A stretch of 46,344 bases of DNA. Origin: an uncultured Clostridia bacterium (GTDB taxonomy: Bacteria; Bacillota; Clostridia; Christensenellales; UBA1242). The DNA is taken from positions 1 through 46,344 of the forward strand of contig CALVZQ010000009.1 in NCBI GenBank assembly GCA_944372585.1, read 5' to 3'. Made by a program: the position numbers and the translations under genes. The notes beneath the pieces are model-generated. The model did not search any database. It was not told the DNA's origin and was given only the letters and a program-made list of their open reading frames with translations. Shown in pieces: positions 6,823 through 14,959 of the stretch; position 1 is the stretch's first letter, and each line of letters begins with the position of its first letter.

Positions 6823-7869
6823 ATGAAAAATTATATTTTAAAATATGATAAAGGAATTGTTGAAATTGAAGGAAAAACTAATTATGATGTAAGTTTTCAA
6901 TTAGGCAAACTTTTAAAATGGGGATATAAACAAAGTGAAAAAAATCTTAAAGAAAAAATCAGAAATTCCAGCTCCTTATATTACATACAAAACCTTTTAA
7001 AACGGATAGAAAAGGAATATCCGTTTATTTTAGAGGATTTACAAGGAAGGGCTGATGGCGCAGGTATTGATATAAAAACCATGTTGCTTAACTATTGCTA
7101 TGAATTTCAACGCAAAAAAAATGAAAGTTGCAGTTCAATCATCGTTCACACAAAAGATAATGTGATATTGGCACATAATGAAGATGGTCCATATAATGAA
7201 AAACGTACACTTTTAATTAAGGTTAAACAAGGAAACAAAGAATATTACACGATTGCGGATTCTCGTTGTTTAACATCTTCGACAATTTATATACATAAAG
7301 ACTTTATTTTTTCAATGAATTCTATAGATTTTGATGATTATAATCTTGACTATCTTCCAACATATTTACACTTGAGAACTTTGACCGAATGTAATAATCT
7401 TGATGAAGTTTTTGAAAAGATCAAAGAGATTCCTATTGCAGGAAGTGAAGGGTTAAATATTTGTGATAGAAAGACTGGAGAAATGTTTTATGTGGAAAAA
7501 ATATTAAATGAATATGAGATTAGAAAAATTGACGGAGTCCTTCTTCACACCAACCATGTTGTTTTTGACAAAATGAAAAAATATAAGCCAAAAAAGTTGT
7601 CTAAAACAAATAACACATTACAGAGAATGTTAATTATGCAGGAGTTGTTGAATGGCAGAAACAACTTAAACGAAAAAGAAGTACTTGAAATATTGCAATA
7701 TTATGGCACATGCGACTATAATTCTGTTTTATCTAAACAGAACAGTGGATATAATTGCTTAACTTTTGGCACTTACATTTTCAATTTTAAAGAAAATACA
7801 AGCAAGATATATGTTTACAATAAGCAAAATAGTGTTTTCGACTTAAATCTGAACCAACACCTTAATTAG
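6823..7869 (+). CDS. C45-family autoproteolytic acyltransferase/hydrolase-like protein
   Basis: Resembles the C45 Ntn-hydrolase family (acyl-CoA:6-aminopenicillanate acyltransferase type), in which a precursor cleaves itself before an internal Cys that becomes the nucleophile. The expected site is visible at ESCSSIIVHTKDNVILAHNEDG (quoted in part): Cys103, then the hydrophobic strand and the HNED segment. The N-terminal alpha chain (KGIVEIEGKTNYDVSFQLGKLL, quoted in part) and ILEDLQGRADGAGI are typical. Length 348 is normal. The natural substrate is unknown; many family members are peptide or amide hydrolases. AGGAGAGAG precedes the ATG, with a TTGACT-N17-TAATAT promoter upstream. No signal peptide. 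A radical SAM gene follows 125 bases later behind its own promoter. Confidence 0.8.
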   Translation: MKNYILKYDKGIVEIEGKTNYDVSFQLGKLLKWGYKQSEKNLKEKIRNSSSLYYIQNLLKRIEKEYPFILEDLQGRADGAGIDIKTMLLNYCYEFQRKKNESCSSIIVHTKDNVILAHNEDGPYNEKRTLLIKVKQGNKEYYTIADSRCLTSSTIYIHKDFIFSMNSIDFDDYNLDYLPTYLHLRTLTECNNLDEVFEKIKEIPIAGSEGLNICDRKTGEMFYVEKILNEYEIRKIDGVLLHTNHVVFDKMKKYKPKKLSKTNNTLQRMLIMQELLNGRNNLNEKEVLEILQYYGTCDYNSVLSKQNSGYNCLTFGTYIFNFKENTSKIYVYNKQNSVFDLNLNQHLN

Positions 7870-7915
7870 AAGTAAATTCAAGTATTTTTAATTTGTTACA
7901 AAGAATAATAATTTA

Positions 7916-7935
7916 AAGAGAGAAGTCCAATCCAA
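7916..7935 (+). repeat. 20-nt direct repeat, copy 2
   Basis: Identical to 4185-4204, following the C45-like gene. Here the partner strand of the terminator stem is not preserved (it is followed by TACCTGTTTC), so it looks like a decayed terminator. Confidence 0.7.
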
Positions 7936-7959
7936 TACCTGTTTCTTTTGTGCATTATA

Positions 7960-7988
7960 TTGAAAATTTAGTTCAAGTATGATATCAT
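7960..7988 (+). promoter_or_regulatory. Promoter of radical SAM gene, leaderless geometry
   Basis: -35 TTGAAA (7960-7965), 17-base spacer, -10 TATCAT (7983-7988), then six bases and the ATG at 7995. No ribosome binding site lies between. Confidence 0.7.
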
Positions 7989-7994
7989 CTTTAT

Positions 7995-8969
7995 ATGATA
8001 AGAGATTTATGTTTTGAAATCATTCAAAAATGTCCAAATAATTGTATGTTTTGTTCTTCAAATAGTGATTTTCAGAAAAATAATATCATTGATTTTGCTG
8101 TAATCAAAAGAACCATTGATTTTTTTATGGCAAATGGTGGAATTAAAGAAATTTCTTTATCAGGTGGAGAACCTCTATTGCACCCAAACATTATACAAAT
8201 AATATCTTACTGTCATAGTTTGGGTATGCGTACGACTCTTTATACCAGCGGAATAATAGAAAACTCTGATAGAGAACATTCAGAAAATGAATATTATCAA
8301 AAAATATTGGACCAATACAATAATAGAAAATTTTCCGAAATTTCACTTAACATATTTCAACAATTGAAAGAAGCTGGACTTGATAAAATAATTTTTGATA
8401 TGCAGGCATCTGAGGTTGATGAGTATAACCTGTTAATGGGAACAAAAAATAATTTCACGAACTTATTAAAATCAATGCTTAATGCATCAAAATTTGATTT
8501 TGAGACATCAATACATTTTGTTCCAAACAGAGTTAATATCAACCAATTTAGAGATGTTGTTGAACTTGCAGAACTTGCTGGCATCAATGAAGTTAGATTG
8601 CTAAAATTTGTTCCACAAGGCCGAGGCAAAGAGAACAGAGAATTTTTGCAACTTTCATACGATGAATTGCTTATGTTCATTAAAAATTGCCAAAACATTG
8701 AAACAAAAAAGACAAAATTGAAAATTGGTATTCCTCTGCAACAACAAAATAGACACAAATGCACAGCGGGTTTTGATAAAGTTGATATTAGATTTGATGG
8801 TCAGATTTTACCCTGTCCTGCATTTAAGGATACAGATGAGGAATATTTGGAGAGAAAAGGGTTCAAAAAAATCAATATCTACGAAAATCTAGACGATTTT
8901 AAGGTTTTTCAAGGCAAAGCAAGAAAAACTCCTTTATGTGAACAAATTTTTGACGAAAGACATTTATAG
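7995..8969 (+). CDS. Radical SAM protein with C-terminal Cys cluster
   Basis: Radical SAM enzyme of 324 residues. The cluster motif is CPNNCMFC (C13, C17, C20), followed by the SAM-binding GGEPLLHP loop and a TIM-barrel core. The C-terminal part has further cysteines (KCTAGF, LPCPAF, PLCEQIF), consistent with an auxiliary SPASM/twitch-like iron-sulfur site. Such enzymes often modify peptides or proteins, but no precursor peptide is evident nearby and the substrate is unknown. The start sits six bases after a -10 box and lacks a ribosome binding site, suggesting a leaderless message. It lies downstream of the C45-like gene and converges on the lytic transglycosylase gene with a shared hairpin at 8994-9015. 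Confidence 0.85.
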   Translation: MIRDLCFEIIQKCPNNCMFCSSNSDFQKNNIIDFAVIKRTIDFFMANGGIKEISLSGGEPLLHPNIIQIISYCHSLGMRTTLYTSGIIENSDREHSENEYYQKILDQYNNRKFSEISLNIFQQLKEAGLDKIIFDMQASEVDEYNLLMGTKNNFTNLLKSMLNASKFDFETSIHFVPNRVNINQFRDVVELAELAGINEVRLLKFVPQGRGKENREFLQLSYDELLMFIKNCQNIETKKTKLKIGIPLQQQNRHKCTAGFDKVDIRFDGQILPCPAFKDTDEEYLERKGFKKINIYENLDDFKVFQGKARKTPLCEQIFDERHL

Positions 8970-8993
8970 TTGGCAAAGATTTATATTAAAGTA

Positions 8994-9015
8994 AGTTTAA
9001 TTTATTAGTTAAACT
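8994..9015. terminator. Shared hairpin between convergent genes
   Basis: AGTTTAA (8994-9000) pairs with TTAAACT (9009-9015), with T-rich sequence after it on the plus strand. It overlaps the last codons of the minus-strand gene. Confidence 0.5.
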
Positions 9016-9550
9016 ATTTTATCTTTTTGCTGTAATATCTGTAACTTGTTTCGAATTTTTGAACATAGTTTTTTGTTTCTGCAAATGGAATATCTTTCAA
9101 AGTTGAACCATCGTCACTATATCTTTCATCGTTAAGCCAATTTGTCACATTTGTAGGTCCAGCATTGTATGCCGCCAATGCGGTTTCAAGAATTTCAAAC
9201 CTTTCTATCAACTTTGAGATATAATATGTCCCAAACATTATGTTGTCATCAGGATCTTGCAGATCATATCCTTCATCAACTCCAATTTCTTTCGCAAGTC
9301 CTTGTGCAGTCGAAGGCATGACCTGCATAAGTCCAACTGCACCCTTTGATGACAAAGCGTTTTTGTTGAAATGACTTTCCACATTGATAAGAGAAAACAC
9401 AACCGCTTGGTCAACATCATAAGTTTCGCAAGCATTTTCTATTTCTTCTTGAAACTTGACCGGAAAAATGTAACCGTAGACACAATTGACTCCAAAAACA
9501 GCCAAAAAAACAAATGACAAGCAAAAAAAGACAGAGAAAAACCACTTCAT
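9014..9550 (-). CDS. Lytic transglycosylase (SLT domain)
   Basis: Cleaves peptidoglycan glycan strands outside the membrane. The N-terminus is a hydrophobic signal or membrane anchor (residues 3-22, WFFSVFFCLSFVFLAVF). The SLT domain follows with catalytic Glu58 in NVESHFN, then GAVGLMQVMPSTA, the D.NI..G..Y motif (PDDNIMFGTYYIS), ALAAYNAGP and the C-terminal ETKNYVQKF. At 178 residues it is a minimal single-domain enzyme of the Slt/MltC-like type. It follows the DUF3343 gene on the same strand but a strong terminator at 9565-9592 separates them. Confidence 0.93.
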   Translation of the reverse strand: MKWFFSVFFCLSFVFLAVFGVNCVYGYIFPVKFQEEIENACETYDVDQAVVFSLINVESHFNKNALSSKGAVGLMQVMPSTAQGLAKEIGVDEGYDLQDPDDNIMFGTYYISKLIERFEILETALAAYNAGPTNVTNWLNDERYSDDGSTLKDIPFAETKNYVQKFETSYRYYSKKIK

Positions 9551-9564
9551 AACGCTATTTTATG

Positions 9565-9592
9565 AAAAAGAAGCATTATTATGCTTCTTTTT
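9565..9592 (-). terminator. Intrinsic terminator of DUF3343 gene
   Basis: AAAAAGAAGCAT (9565-9576) pairs perfectly with ATGCTTCTTTTT (9581-9592), loop of four. Confidence 0.85.
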
Positions 9593-9619
9593 CTTTGTAT
9601 GAACTTTGTTTTCCTAACA

Positions 9620-9877
9620 TCACAACTTGAACAAATTTATCTTTCCATTCCGCTCTGTATAGCAATAAAATCCGTCAAAATTGTTCAGTCCTGTTTGTGC
9701 TATCAGAGATTGAACTTTGGAATAATAATCGCTCAAGAATTTAACCGAGATTCCACATGCTCTGCCAATGCTCTGAGGTGTGTTTATGATTGCCACAGGG
9801 ACATTGTTCGCTCTAAGCAAATTTGCAAAGTTTAGTGTTGCAAATCTTGATTTGAAAACTGCAAGAGTGTAATTCAC
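9620..9877 (-). CDS. DUF3343 (putative Se/S carrier-like) protein
   Basis: An 85-residue protein matching DUF3343: an N-terminal beta strand (YTLAVFKSRFATLNFANLL, quoted in part), VPVAIINTPQSIG, then the conserved Cys-Gly (C41-G42) in RACGISVKF. Family members are proposed selenium/sulfur carriers and are often linked with selenium metabolism genes. Its neighbour, divergently transcribed from a short shared promoter region, is a cysteine desulfurase-like enzyme, which supports a sulfur or selenium relay. No selD or yedF-like gene is visible in the window. GGAGGTG precedes the start. Confidence 0.8.
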   Translation of the reverse strand: MNYTLAVFKSRFATLNFANLLRANNVPVAIINTPQSIGRACGISVKFLSDYYSKVQSLIAQTGLNNFDGFYCYTERNGKINLFKL

Positions 9878-9954
9878 AGCACCTCCTTATGCACAAATTC
9901 TCCCCTTATTTATTATATTGTTAATACATCTAATTTGTTTAAAAGAGGTTTGCA

Positions 9955-11094
9955 ATGATTTATTTAGACAATTCTGCATCAAGTTTAATCAAACCAAAAT
10001 GTGTCCAGAAGGCTGTTTTAAGCGCTTTGACTGAATATTCTGCAAATCCGGGCAGAAGTGGACACAAACAAGCATTAAAAACTGCCATGATGGTGGAAGA
10101 TGTCAGAACAACCGTTGCCAATCATGTTGGAACAACTCCAGATAATGTCATCTTCACATTGAATTGCACTGACGCTCTCAACCTTGCAATTTTGGGAAGT
10201 TTTCAACCCGACGGTCATGTCGTCTGCACGGTCAACGAGCATAACTCCGTGTTGCGCCCACTGGAACATTTGAGGCAATGCTCTCCATCTTTTTCATATT
10301 CGGTCGCGAAACAATCGGGCAAATTGGGAATAACTTGGCAGGACATTGAAAATCAAATCACTGACAAAACCTATATGGTCATTTGTAATCACATTTCCAA
10401 CGTCAATGGTGATGTAGCGGACATTGAAGAAATAGGAAAAAATTTGAAAGATAAAAACATTCTGTTTTTGGTTGACGGTGCACAAGGCGGCGGACATTTT
10501 GTTTATGACATAAAAAAAATGAACATTTCAATGCTTGCTCTTGCACCGCACAAAGGATTTTATGGTCCTCAAGGCGTTGGTTGTCTTGCAATGAATGGAA
10601 ATTTCAATTTGCAACCAATTCGCTTTGGCGGAACCGGCACAAATTCTTTGGAACTTTCCCAACCAAATTCTTCTCCAGAGCGCTTTGAAAGCGGAACGAT
10701 CAACACTCCTGCCATTCTAGGCTTTGGTGAAGGCATTAAGTTTGTTGAGGAAAACTTTAAGTTTATTCAAGAAAAATTGGAAGATTTGACAACTTATCTT
10801 CACTACGAACTTTCAAAATTGCCAATTGAAATATACACAAAAACAGAAAATACAAATGGCGTTTTTGCCTTCAATATTCCAAATGTAGAATCGACAGATG
10901 TGGCAAACTATTTGAATGAAAAGTGGGGAATTTGCGTGAGAAGTGGCTATCACTGTGCTCCGCTGAAACATAAATCATTGGGGACTCTTGATCAAGGTGC
11001 TGTCCGAGTCTCATTATCATTCTTCAACACATATCAAGAAATTGAAAAATTGGTTTTGGCAGTAAGAACATTTTTGAAACATTCCCAAAAATAA
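9955..11094 (+). CDS. Class V aminotransferase / cysteine desulfurase-like protein
   Basis: PLP enzyme of the NifS/SufS/CsdB fold that would release sulfur (or selenium) from cysteine (or selenocysteine). The start MIYLDNSASSLIKP is typical. Key residues: H96 in EHNS stacking on PLP, D174 in DGAQ, the Schiff-base Lys (K200) in APHKGFYGPQGVG, and the catalytic Cys (C334) in RSGYHCAP. Length 379 is normal. AGAGG lies before the ATG. It is divergent from the DUF3343 gene and ends in a bidirectional terminator at 11093-11117. The exact physiological role (iron-sulfur, thio-modification or selenium delivery) cannot be fixed from sequence. Confidence 0.9.
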   Translation: MIYLDNSASSLIKPKCVQKAVLSALTEYSANPGRSGHKQALKTAMMVEDVRTTVANHVGTTPDNVIFTLNCTDALNLAILGSFQPDGHVVCTVNEHNSVLRPLEHLRQCSPSFSYSVAKQSGKLGITWQDIENQITDKTYMVICNHISNVNGDVADIEEIGKNLKDKNILFLVDGAQGGGHFVYDIKKMNISMLALAPHKGFYGPQGVGCLAMNGNFNLQPIRFGGTGTNSLELSQPNSSPERFESGTINTPAILGFGEGIKFVEENFKFIQEKLEDLTTYLHYELSKLPIEIYTKTENTNGVFAFNIPNVESTDVANYLNEKWGICVRSGYHCAPLKHKSLGTLDQGAVRVSLSFFNTYQEIEKLVLAVRTFLKHSQK

Positions 11095-11117
11095 AAGAGA
11101 TGGATCACATCTCTTTT
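11093..11117. terminator. Bidirectional terminator
   Basis: AAAAGAGATG (11093-11102) pairs with CATCTCTTTT (11108-11117) around GATCA, between convergent genes. Confidence 0.85.
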
Positions 11118-11118
11118 G

Positions 11119-11823
11119 TCAAGCTTTGAGATAGATAAATCTCTTACAATGCTCACAAGTTATGACACCTTTTTCCTTAAGACGAGATATTGCAACTTTT
11201 GGAAGTTCCATACGACATCTCCCACAAAAGTTTCCTCCCTCAAGTGGAACAATAACAGGAAAGATGTTGTCATTTCTCTTCTTTTTATATTCAGCCATAA
11301 TTTCTGGTTCAACAGCCTTTTCAAGTGCGACCAATTCTTTTTTGATTCTTTCTTTTTCGGGTTCAAGCGCCTTTGTTTCCTCATCAATCTTTTGCTTGCA
11401 GACTGTGTATTGAACTCTTGCTTCATCATAAAGCTTTTTTGTTTTGTTGAATTCAGAAAGAATGCGATTGATATTTTCCGCACTTTTTTGCAACATTTTT
11501 TCCAACACATTCAAATTTGACAAAATTTTGGATTTTAAAGCATTGATTTTGTCAACTTCTTCAAAAGACATATCCTCAATCTTGCTTGCAAGCATTTCTT
11601 CAGATTTTGTTTTGTTGACATTATACTTTTCTTTTAAATCTGCGATCTCCGCAATAAGTTTTTCCGCTTCCGCTTCCAGTTCTGCTGACTTCATCTGTGA
11701 TTTTTTTGCAACAGCGGTAAGTTCGTTTGCTTTTTTTCTGTATGGACTGTTTGAAATTTTTTGTTCGACTCTAAACAGTTCCTCATCTTTTTTTTGATAT
11801 TTCAATAAACTCTCTATATTCAT
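11119..11823 (-). CDS. Coiled-coil protein with C4 zinc ribbon
   Basis: Long N-terminal coiled coil (about residues 20-180, rich in E, K, A, L) followed by a C-terminal zinc ribbon with two Cys pairs, CGRC and CEHC. This architecture is the widespread C4-type zinc ribbon protein (CT398-like) of unknown exact role, thought to act with nucleic acid or secretion machinery. I place the start at 11823 because GGAGAG lies just upstream; an in-frame ATG at 11835 precedes that site. It is the third gene of the dnaG-rpoD operon, 47 bases after the rpoD stop. Confidence 0.85.
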   Translation of the reverse strand: MNIESLLKYQKKDEELFRVEQKISNSPYRKKANELTAVAKKSQMKSAELEAEAEKLIAEIADLKEKYNVNKTKSEEMLASKIEDMSFEEVDKINALKSKILSNLNVLEKMLQKSAENINRILSEFNKTKKLYDEARVQYTVCKQKIDEETKALEPEKERIKKELVALEKAVEPEIMAEYKKKRNDNIFPVIVPLEGGNFCGRCRMELPKVAISRLKEKGVITCEHCKRFIYLKA

Positions 11824-11870
11824 CAATCTCTCCATTTTATTAATGTTTCATGTTCTCTATAACTTTATCA

Positions 11871-12944
11871 TTATTCCACAAAATCTGCAAGTCTTTTGCT
11901 ACGATTTGGATGTTTAAGTTTTCTAAGAGCTTTTGCTTCAATCTGTCTGATACGTTCTCTAGTGACAGAAAATTCTTTTCCAACTTCTTCCAATGTTTTC
12001 TGTCTTCCGTCCAAAAGCCCATATCTCTGTCTGATAACCTCCTGCTCCCTTGGAGTTAGTGTGTCAATAACAGCAAGCAACTGTTCTCTAAGAAGCGTTT
12101 GAGTGGCACTCTCAATAGGTGATTTTGCGGATTCGTCAACAATCACATCTGCCATTTTTCCATCATCTTCCTCTCCCATAGGTGTTTCCAAAGAAATAGG
12201 ATCTTGAGCTGTCCTTTGAATTTCCATAACTTTTGCAACAGACATATCCATTTCTTTTGCAATTTCTTCAATTGTCGGTTCTCTTCCAAGTCTTTGCATC
12301 AAAATTCTTGAAATCTTGACATACTTGTTAATGGTTTCAACCATATGGACAGGAATTCTTATTGTTCTTGATTGATCTGCCATGGCACGAGTAATCGCCT
12401 GTCTGATCCACCAAGTCGCGTAAGTAGAAAATTTGAAACCTTTTGTATAGTCAAACTTGTCCACCGCCCTCAAAAGTCCCATATTTCCTTCTTGAATAAG
12501 ATCAAGGAAAGACATAGATGTTTTGCCAACATATTTCTTTGCAACACTCACAACCAAACGAAGATTTGCTTCACACAAAACGGACTTTGCGTATTGATCT
12601 CCCTGCATAACTTTCTTTGCCAATTCCTTTTCTTCTTCTGCAGTAAGCAAAGGAACTTTGCCAATATCTTTCAAATACATCTTAACTGGGTCATCAACAC
12701 TTGCAGACATAACCAAATCGGAAAAGTTGTCCTTATACAAGTCGTCATCATTGCTTTTAATGATCTTGACGCCCCTTTTCTTTAATAATTCCAAGAATTT
12801 TTCAACATTTGCGGCATTTTCACCAACTTTTAATAGGGCAAAATACACATCGTCCTCATTTATTGAATTTTTTTTCATAGCAAGAGCTTGCAATTTTTCA
12901 TAGACCAATTTAATTTTGGCACTATCTTGTTTATCTTCTGACAT
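11871..12944 (-). CDS. rpoD: RNA polymerase primary sigma factor
   Basis: Housekeeping sigma-70/SigA, 357 residues, which directs RNA polymerase to -35/-10 promoters. The regions appear in order: a short region 1.1 (residues 10-60), region 1.2 ([20 protein letters not shown]), region 2 ([51 protein letters not shown]), region 3 ([12 protein letters not shown]) and region 4 ([32 protein letters not shown]). The small size and lack of a non-conserved insert are typical of Bacillota. The start overlaps the end of dnaG by 14 bases, indicating an operon; the zinc ribbon gene follows. Confidence 0.98.
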   Translation of the reverse strand: MSEDKQDSAKIKLVYEKLQALAMKKNSINEDDVYFALLKVGENAANVEKFLELLKKRGVKIIKSNDDDLYKDNFSDLVMSASVDDPVKMYLKDIGKVPLLTAEEEKELAKKVMQGDQYAKSVLCEANLRLVVSVAKKYVGKTSMSFLDLIQEGNMGLLRAVDKFDYTKGFKFSTYATWWIRQAITRAMADQSRTIRIPVHMVETINKYVKISRILMQRLGREPTIEEIAKEMDMSVAKVMEIQRTAQDPISLETPMGEEDDGKMADVIVDESAKSPIESATQTLLREQLLAVIDTLTPREQEVIRQRYGLLDGRQKTLEEVGKEFSVTRERIRQIEAKALRKLKHPNRSKRLADFVE

Positions 12945-14700
12945 TGAATTCCTCCAAACTTTTATTTTTTAACTGAATTGCTGTTTTACCAAGCATTTTT
13001 GCAATTTCTGACCTTCGGGTCAGATCTTCGCAATTTTTATATTCTTCATTCAACTCTTCCTGCTTTTTTCTTAGTTTTTGTTCGGCAATCTTCCACAGGC
13101 ACTCTTTGAAATAACGCTCCGCATCATTGTCAAACTCCGAAAAGTTGAAATTGACAATATCCATCAAAAGTGCATCATCACTGGCATTTTCATCATCAAA
13201 TATTGCTGACAAAGGCAGATTTCTATTTATTATTTCCAAATATTTCTCGAAACCTTCCAAAAGTTTTTGATAATCTATTCTCTCATCAACATAATTCTTT
13301 TTGTGTAAAAGTGATGCCAAAATAAATTTAACCGCCTTTTCGTCCCCCTTTTCCACAACAGGTGATGGAGGAGGGTCATTGATCTTAAATTTTGGCTTCA
13401 CAGGTTCAACTCTGATATCTCTTCTCAAAACATCAAGAGGAATTTTGGTCAAATCCCTAATTTTTTCAAGATATGGCTCAAACAATGTCTCACTTCCAAG
13501 TTTTCTGATTTGATTCAAAACTTCTTTAACAAATTTCCCCTTTTGTTCTGCTATATCCAGATTATATTTTGACTGACAATATTCAATCAAATAGTCCATA
13601 TATGGCACAGCATTATCAATCATCTCTTGCAATTTTTCGCTGCCAAGATTCTTCAAAATTTCATCAGGATCCTTTCCTCCAGACAATTTGACAACTTTCA
13701 AATTGACATTTTCATTTCTAAACATGTCTATTGCCCTCAATGTTGCTTTTTTCCCTGCTCCATCTCCATCAAAACAAAGGACAATGTTTTCACAATATCT
13801 TTTAAGCTCCGTGACATGATCTTTTGTTAGTGCCGTCCCCATGCAAGCAACCGTTGATTTAAAACCGCCTTTATGCATTGCCACAACATCCATTTGCCCT
13901 TCAACCAAAATTATCTTGTCCAGAAGATGTTGTTGCTTCAAAGCTTTCAAAAACTGTATTCCAAAAACAACCCGCCCTTTTTGAAAAACTATTGTTTCTG
14001 CTGTGTTTAGATACTTTGCAAAGTCCGTCTGTTCCAAAGCCCTGGCACTGAAACCAATGCACTCATTGAAAGAGTTAAAAATTGGAAAGACCAACCTGTT
14101 TGCAACAACATCATAGACACTGCCTTTCTTTTTGGCACAAATTCCAGCCGCCAGCAATTCTTTTTCAGTAAAACCCTTAGACTTTAGATAATCAACAATT
14201 TCATACCAACCTTTTGAATATCCAATTTTGAAATCTTCAAGTTCTCGCCTGGTCAGTCTTCTCATCTTTATGTAGTCTTGCGCTATCTTCGCATCTTTGC
14301 TATACAAATTTTCTTGATAATGTTTGTAAGCATAATCCAAAGCCAAAAGGACTCTCTCCTTCAACTTTTGATCCTGCCTTCTATTGTCAGGAAATTGAGT
14401 TTCGGGAATCTCCATTCCCATCCGATCGGCAAGAATTTTGACTGCGTCCAAAAAATCGACATTTTCCATCTTTTCCACAAACTTAATCACGTCACCAGAC
14501 TCTTTGCAACCAAAACAATAATAAACTCCCTCCTCATTGTCAATTGAAAATGATGGAGTCTTCTCATTATGAAAAGGGCAACAAGCCCAAAACCTGCGTC
14601 CTTTTTGTTCCAATTGAAGATAGTTTGAAGCAATGGATACCAAATCATTTTTTCTTTTTAATTCCATCATCCAATCTATCGGAAATCCTCTACTTTGCAA
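12931..14700 (-). CDS. dnaG: DNA primase
   Basis: Synthesises RNA primers for replication. 589 residues. The N-terminal CHC2 zinc domain has C41-H44 ([11 protein letters not shown]) and C62-C65 (CFGCKESGD). The TOPRIM catalytic core shows [21 protein letters not shown] and [13 protein letters not shown], with a helicase-binding C-terminal region. The start appears to be TTG at 14700, preceded by AGGGGTGG; it places the first helix ([16 protein letters not shown]) at the usual distance from the zinc motif. Overlaps rpoD by 14 bases. An extended -10 promoter (TGGTATAAT on the minus strand, 14732-14740) lies upstream. Confidence 0.97.
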   Translation of the reverse strand: MQSRGFPIDWMMELKRKNDLVSIASNYLQLEQKGRRFWACCPFHNEKTPSFSIDNEEGVYYCFGCKESGDVIKFVEKMENVDFLDAVKILADRMGMEIPETQFPDNRRQDQKLKERVLLALDYAYKHYQENLYSKDAKIAQDYIKMRRLTRRELEDFKIGYSKGWYEIVDYLKSKGFTEKELLAAGICAKKKGSVYDVVANRLVFPIFNSFNECIGFSARALEQTDFAKYLNTAETIVFQKGRVVFGIQFLKALKQQHLLDKIILVEGQMDVVAMHKGGFKSTVACMGTALTKDHVTELKRYCENIVLCFDGDGAGKKATLRAIDMFRNENVNLKVVKLSGGKDPDEILKNLGSEKLQEMIDNAVPYMDYLIEYCQSKYNLDIAEQKGKFVKEVLNQIRKLGSETLFEPYLEKIRDLTKIPLDVLRRDIRVEPVKPKFKINDPPPSPVVEKGDEKAVKFILASLLHKKNYVDERIDYQKLLEGFEKYLEIINRNLPLSAIFDDENASDDALLMDIVNFNFSEFDNDAERYFKECLWKIAEQKLRKKQEELNEEYKNCEDLTRRSEIAKMLGKTAIQLKNKSLEEFNVRR

Positions 14701-14731
14701 ATTCCACCCCTAAAAAAGATCTGTTAATTAC

Positions 14732-14740
14732 ATTATACCA
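14732..14740 (-). promoter_or_regulatory. Extended -10 promoter of dnaG-rpoD operon
   Basis: On the minus strand TGGTATAAT, an extended -10 element 32 bases before the TTG start of dnaG. No good -35 hexamer is visible. Confidence 0.5.
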
Positions 14741-14909
14741 CAACAAAACCAACAACTCCTCTAATTTTAGGCAAAATAATTATAAAAAAATGACTAAATT
14801 CCAAACAGATGGCAATAATATATATTTTGGTATATACAAAAACTTATCAAACGAATATAATTCGTTTATTTATAAAGAAAAGCCGACAACCAATCAGCAT
14901 AACTCAAAC

Positions 14910-14946
14910 AAAAAAAAGATAGCATCACATGGAGTTCACTATCTTT
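14910..14946 (-). terminator. Intrinsic terminator of the 469-residue gene
   Basis: AAAGATAG (14915-14922) pairs with CTATCTTT (14939-14946). Read on the minus strand it is followed by a run of eight Ts. Confidence 0.75.
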
Positions 14947-14959
14947 AATCTTGATGGTT

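Noticed and set aside
14544..14948. 134-residue plus-strand open frame across the dnaG start and the following spacer
   Set aside because: Mostly antisense to dnaG, no ribosome binding site, and its end runs through the terminator at 14910-14946.
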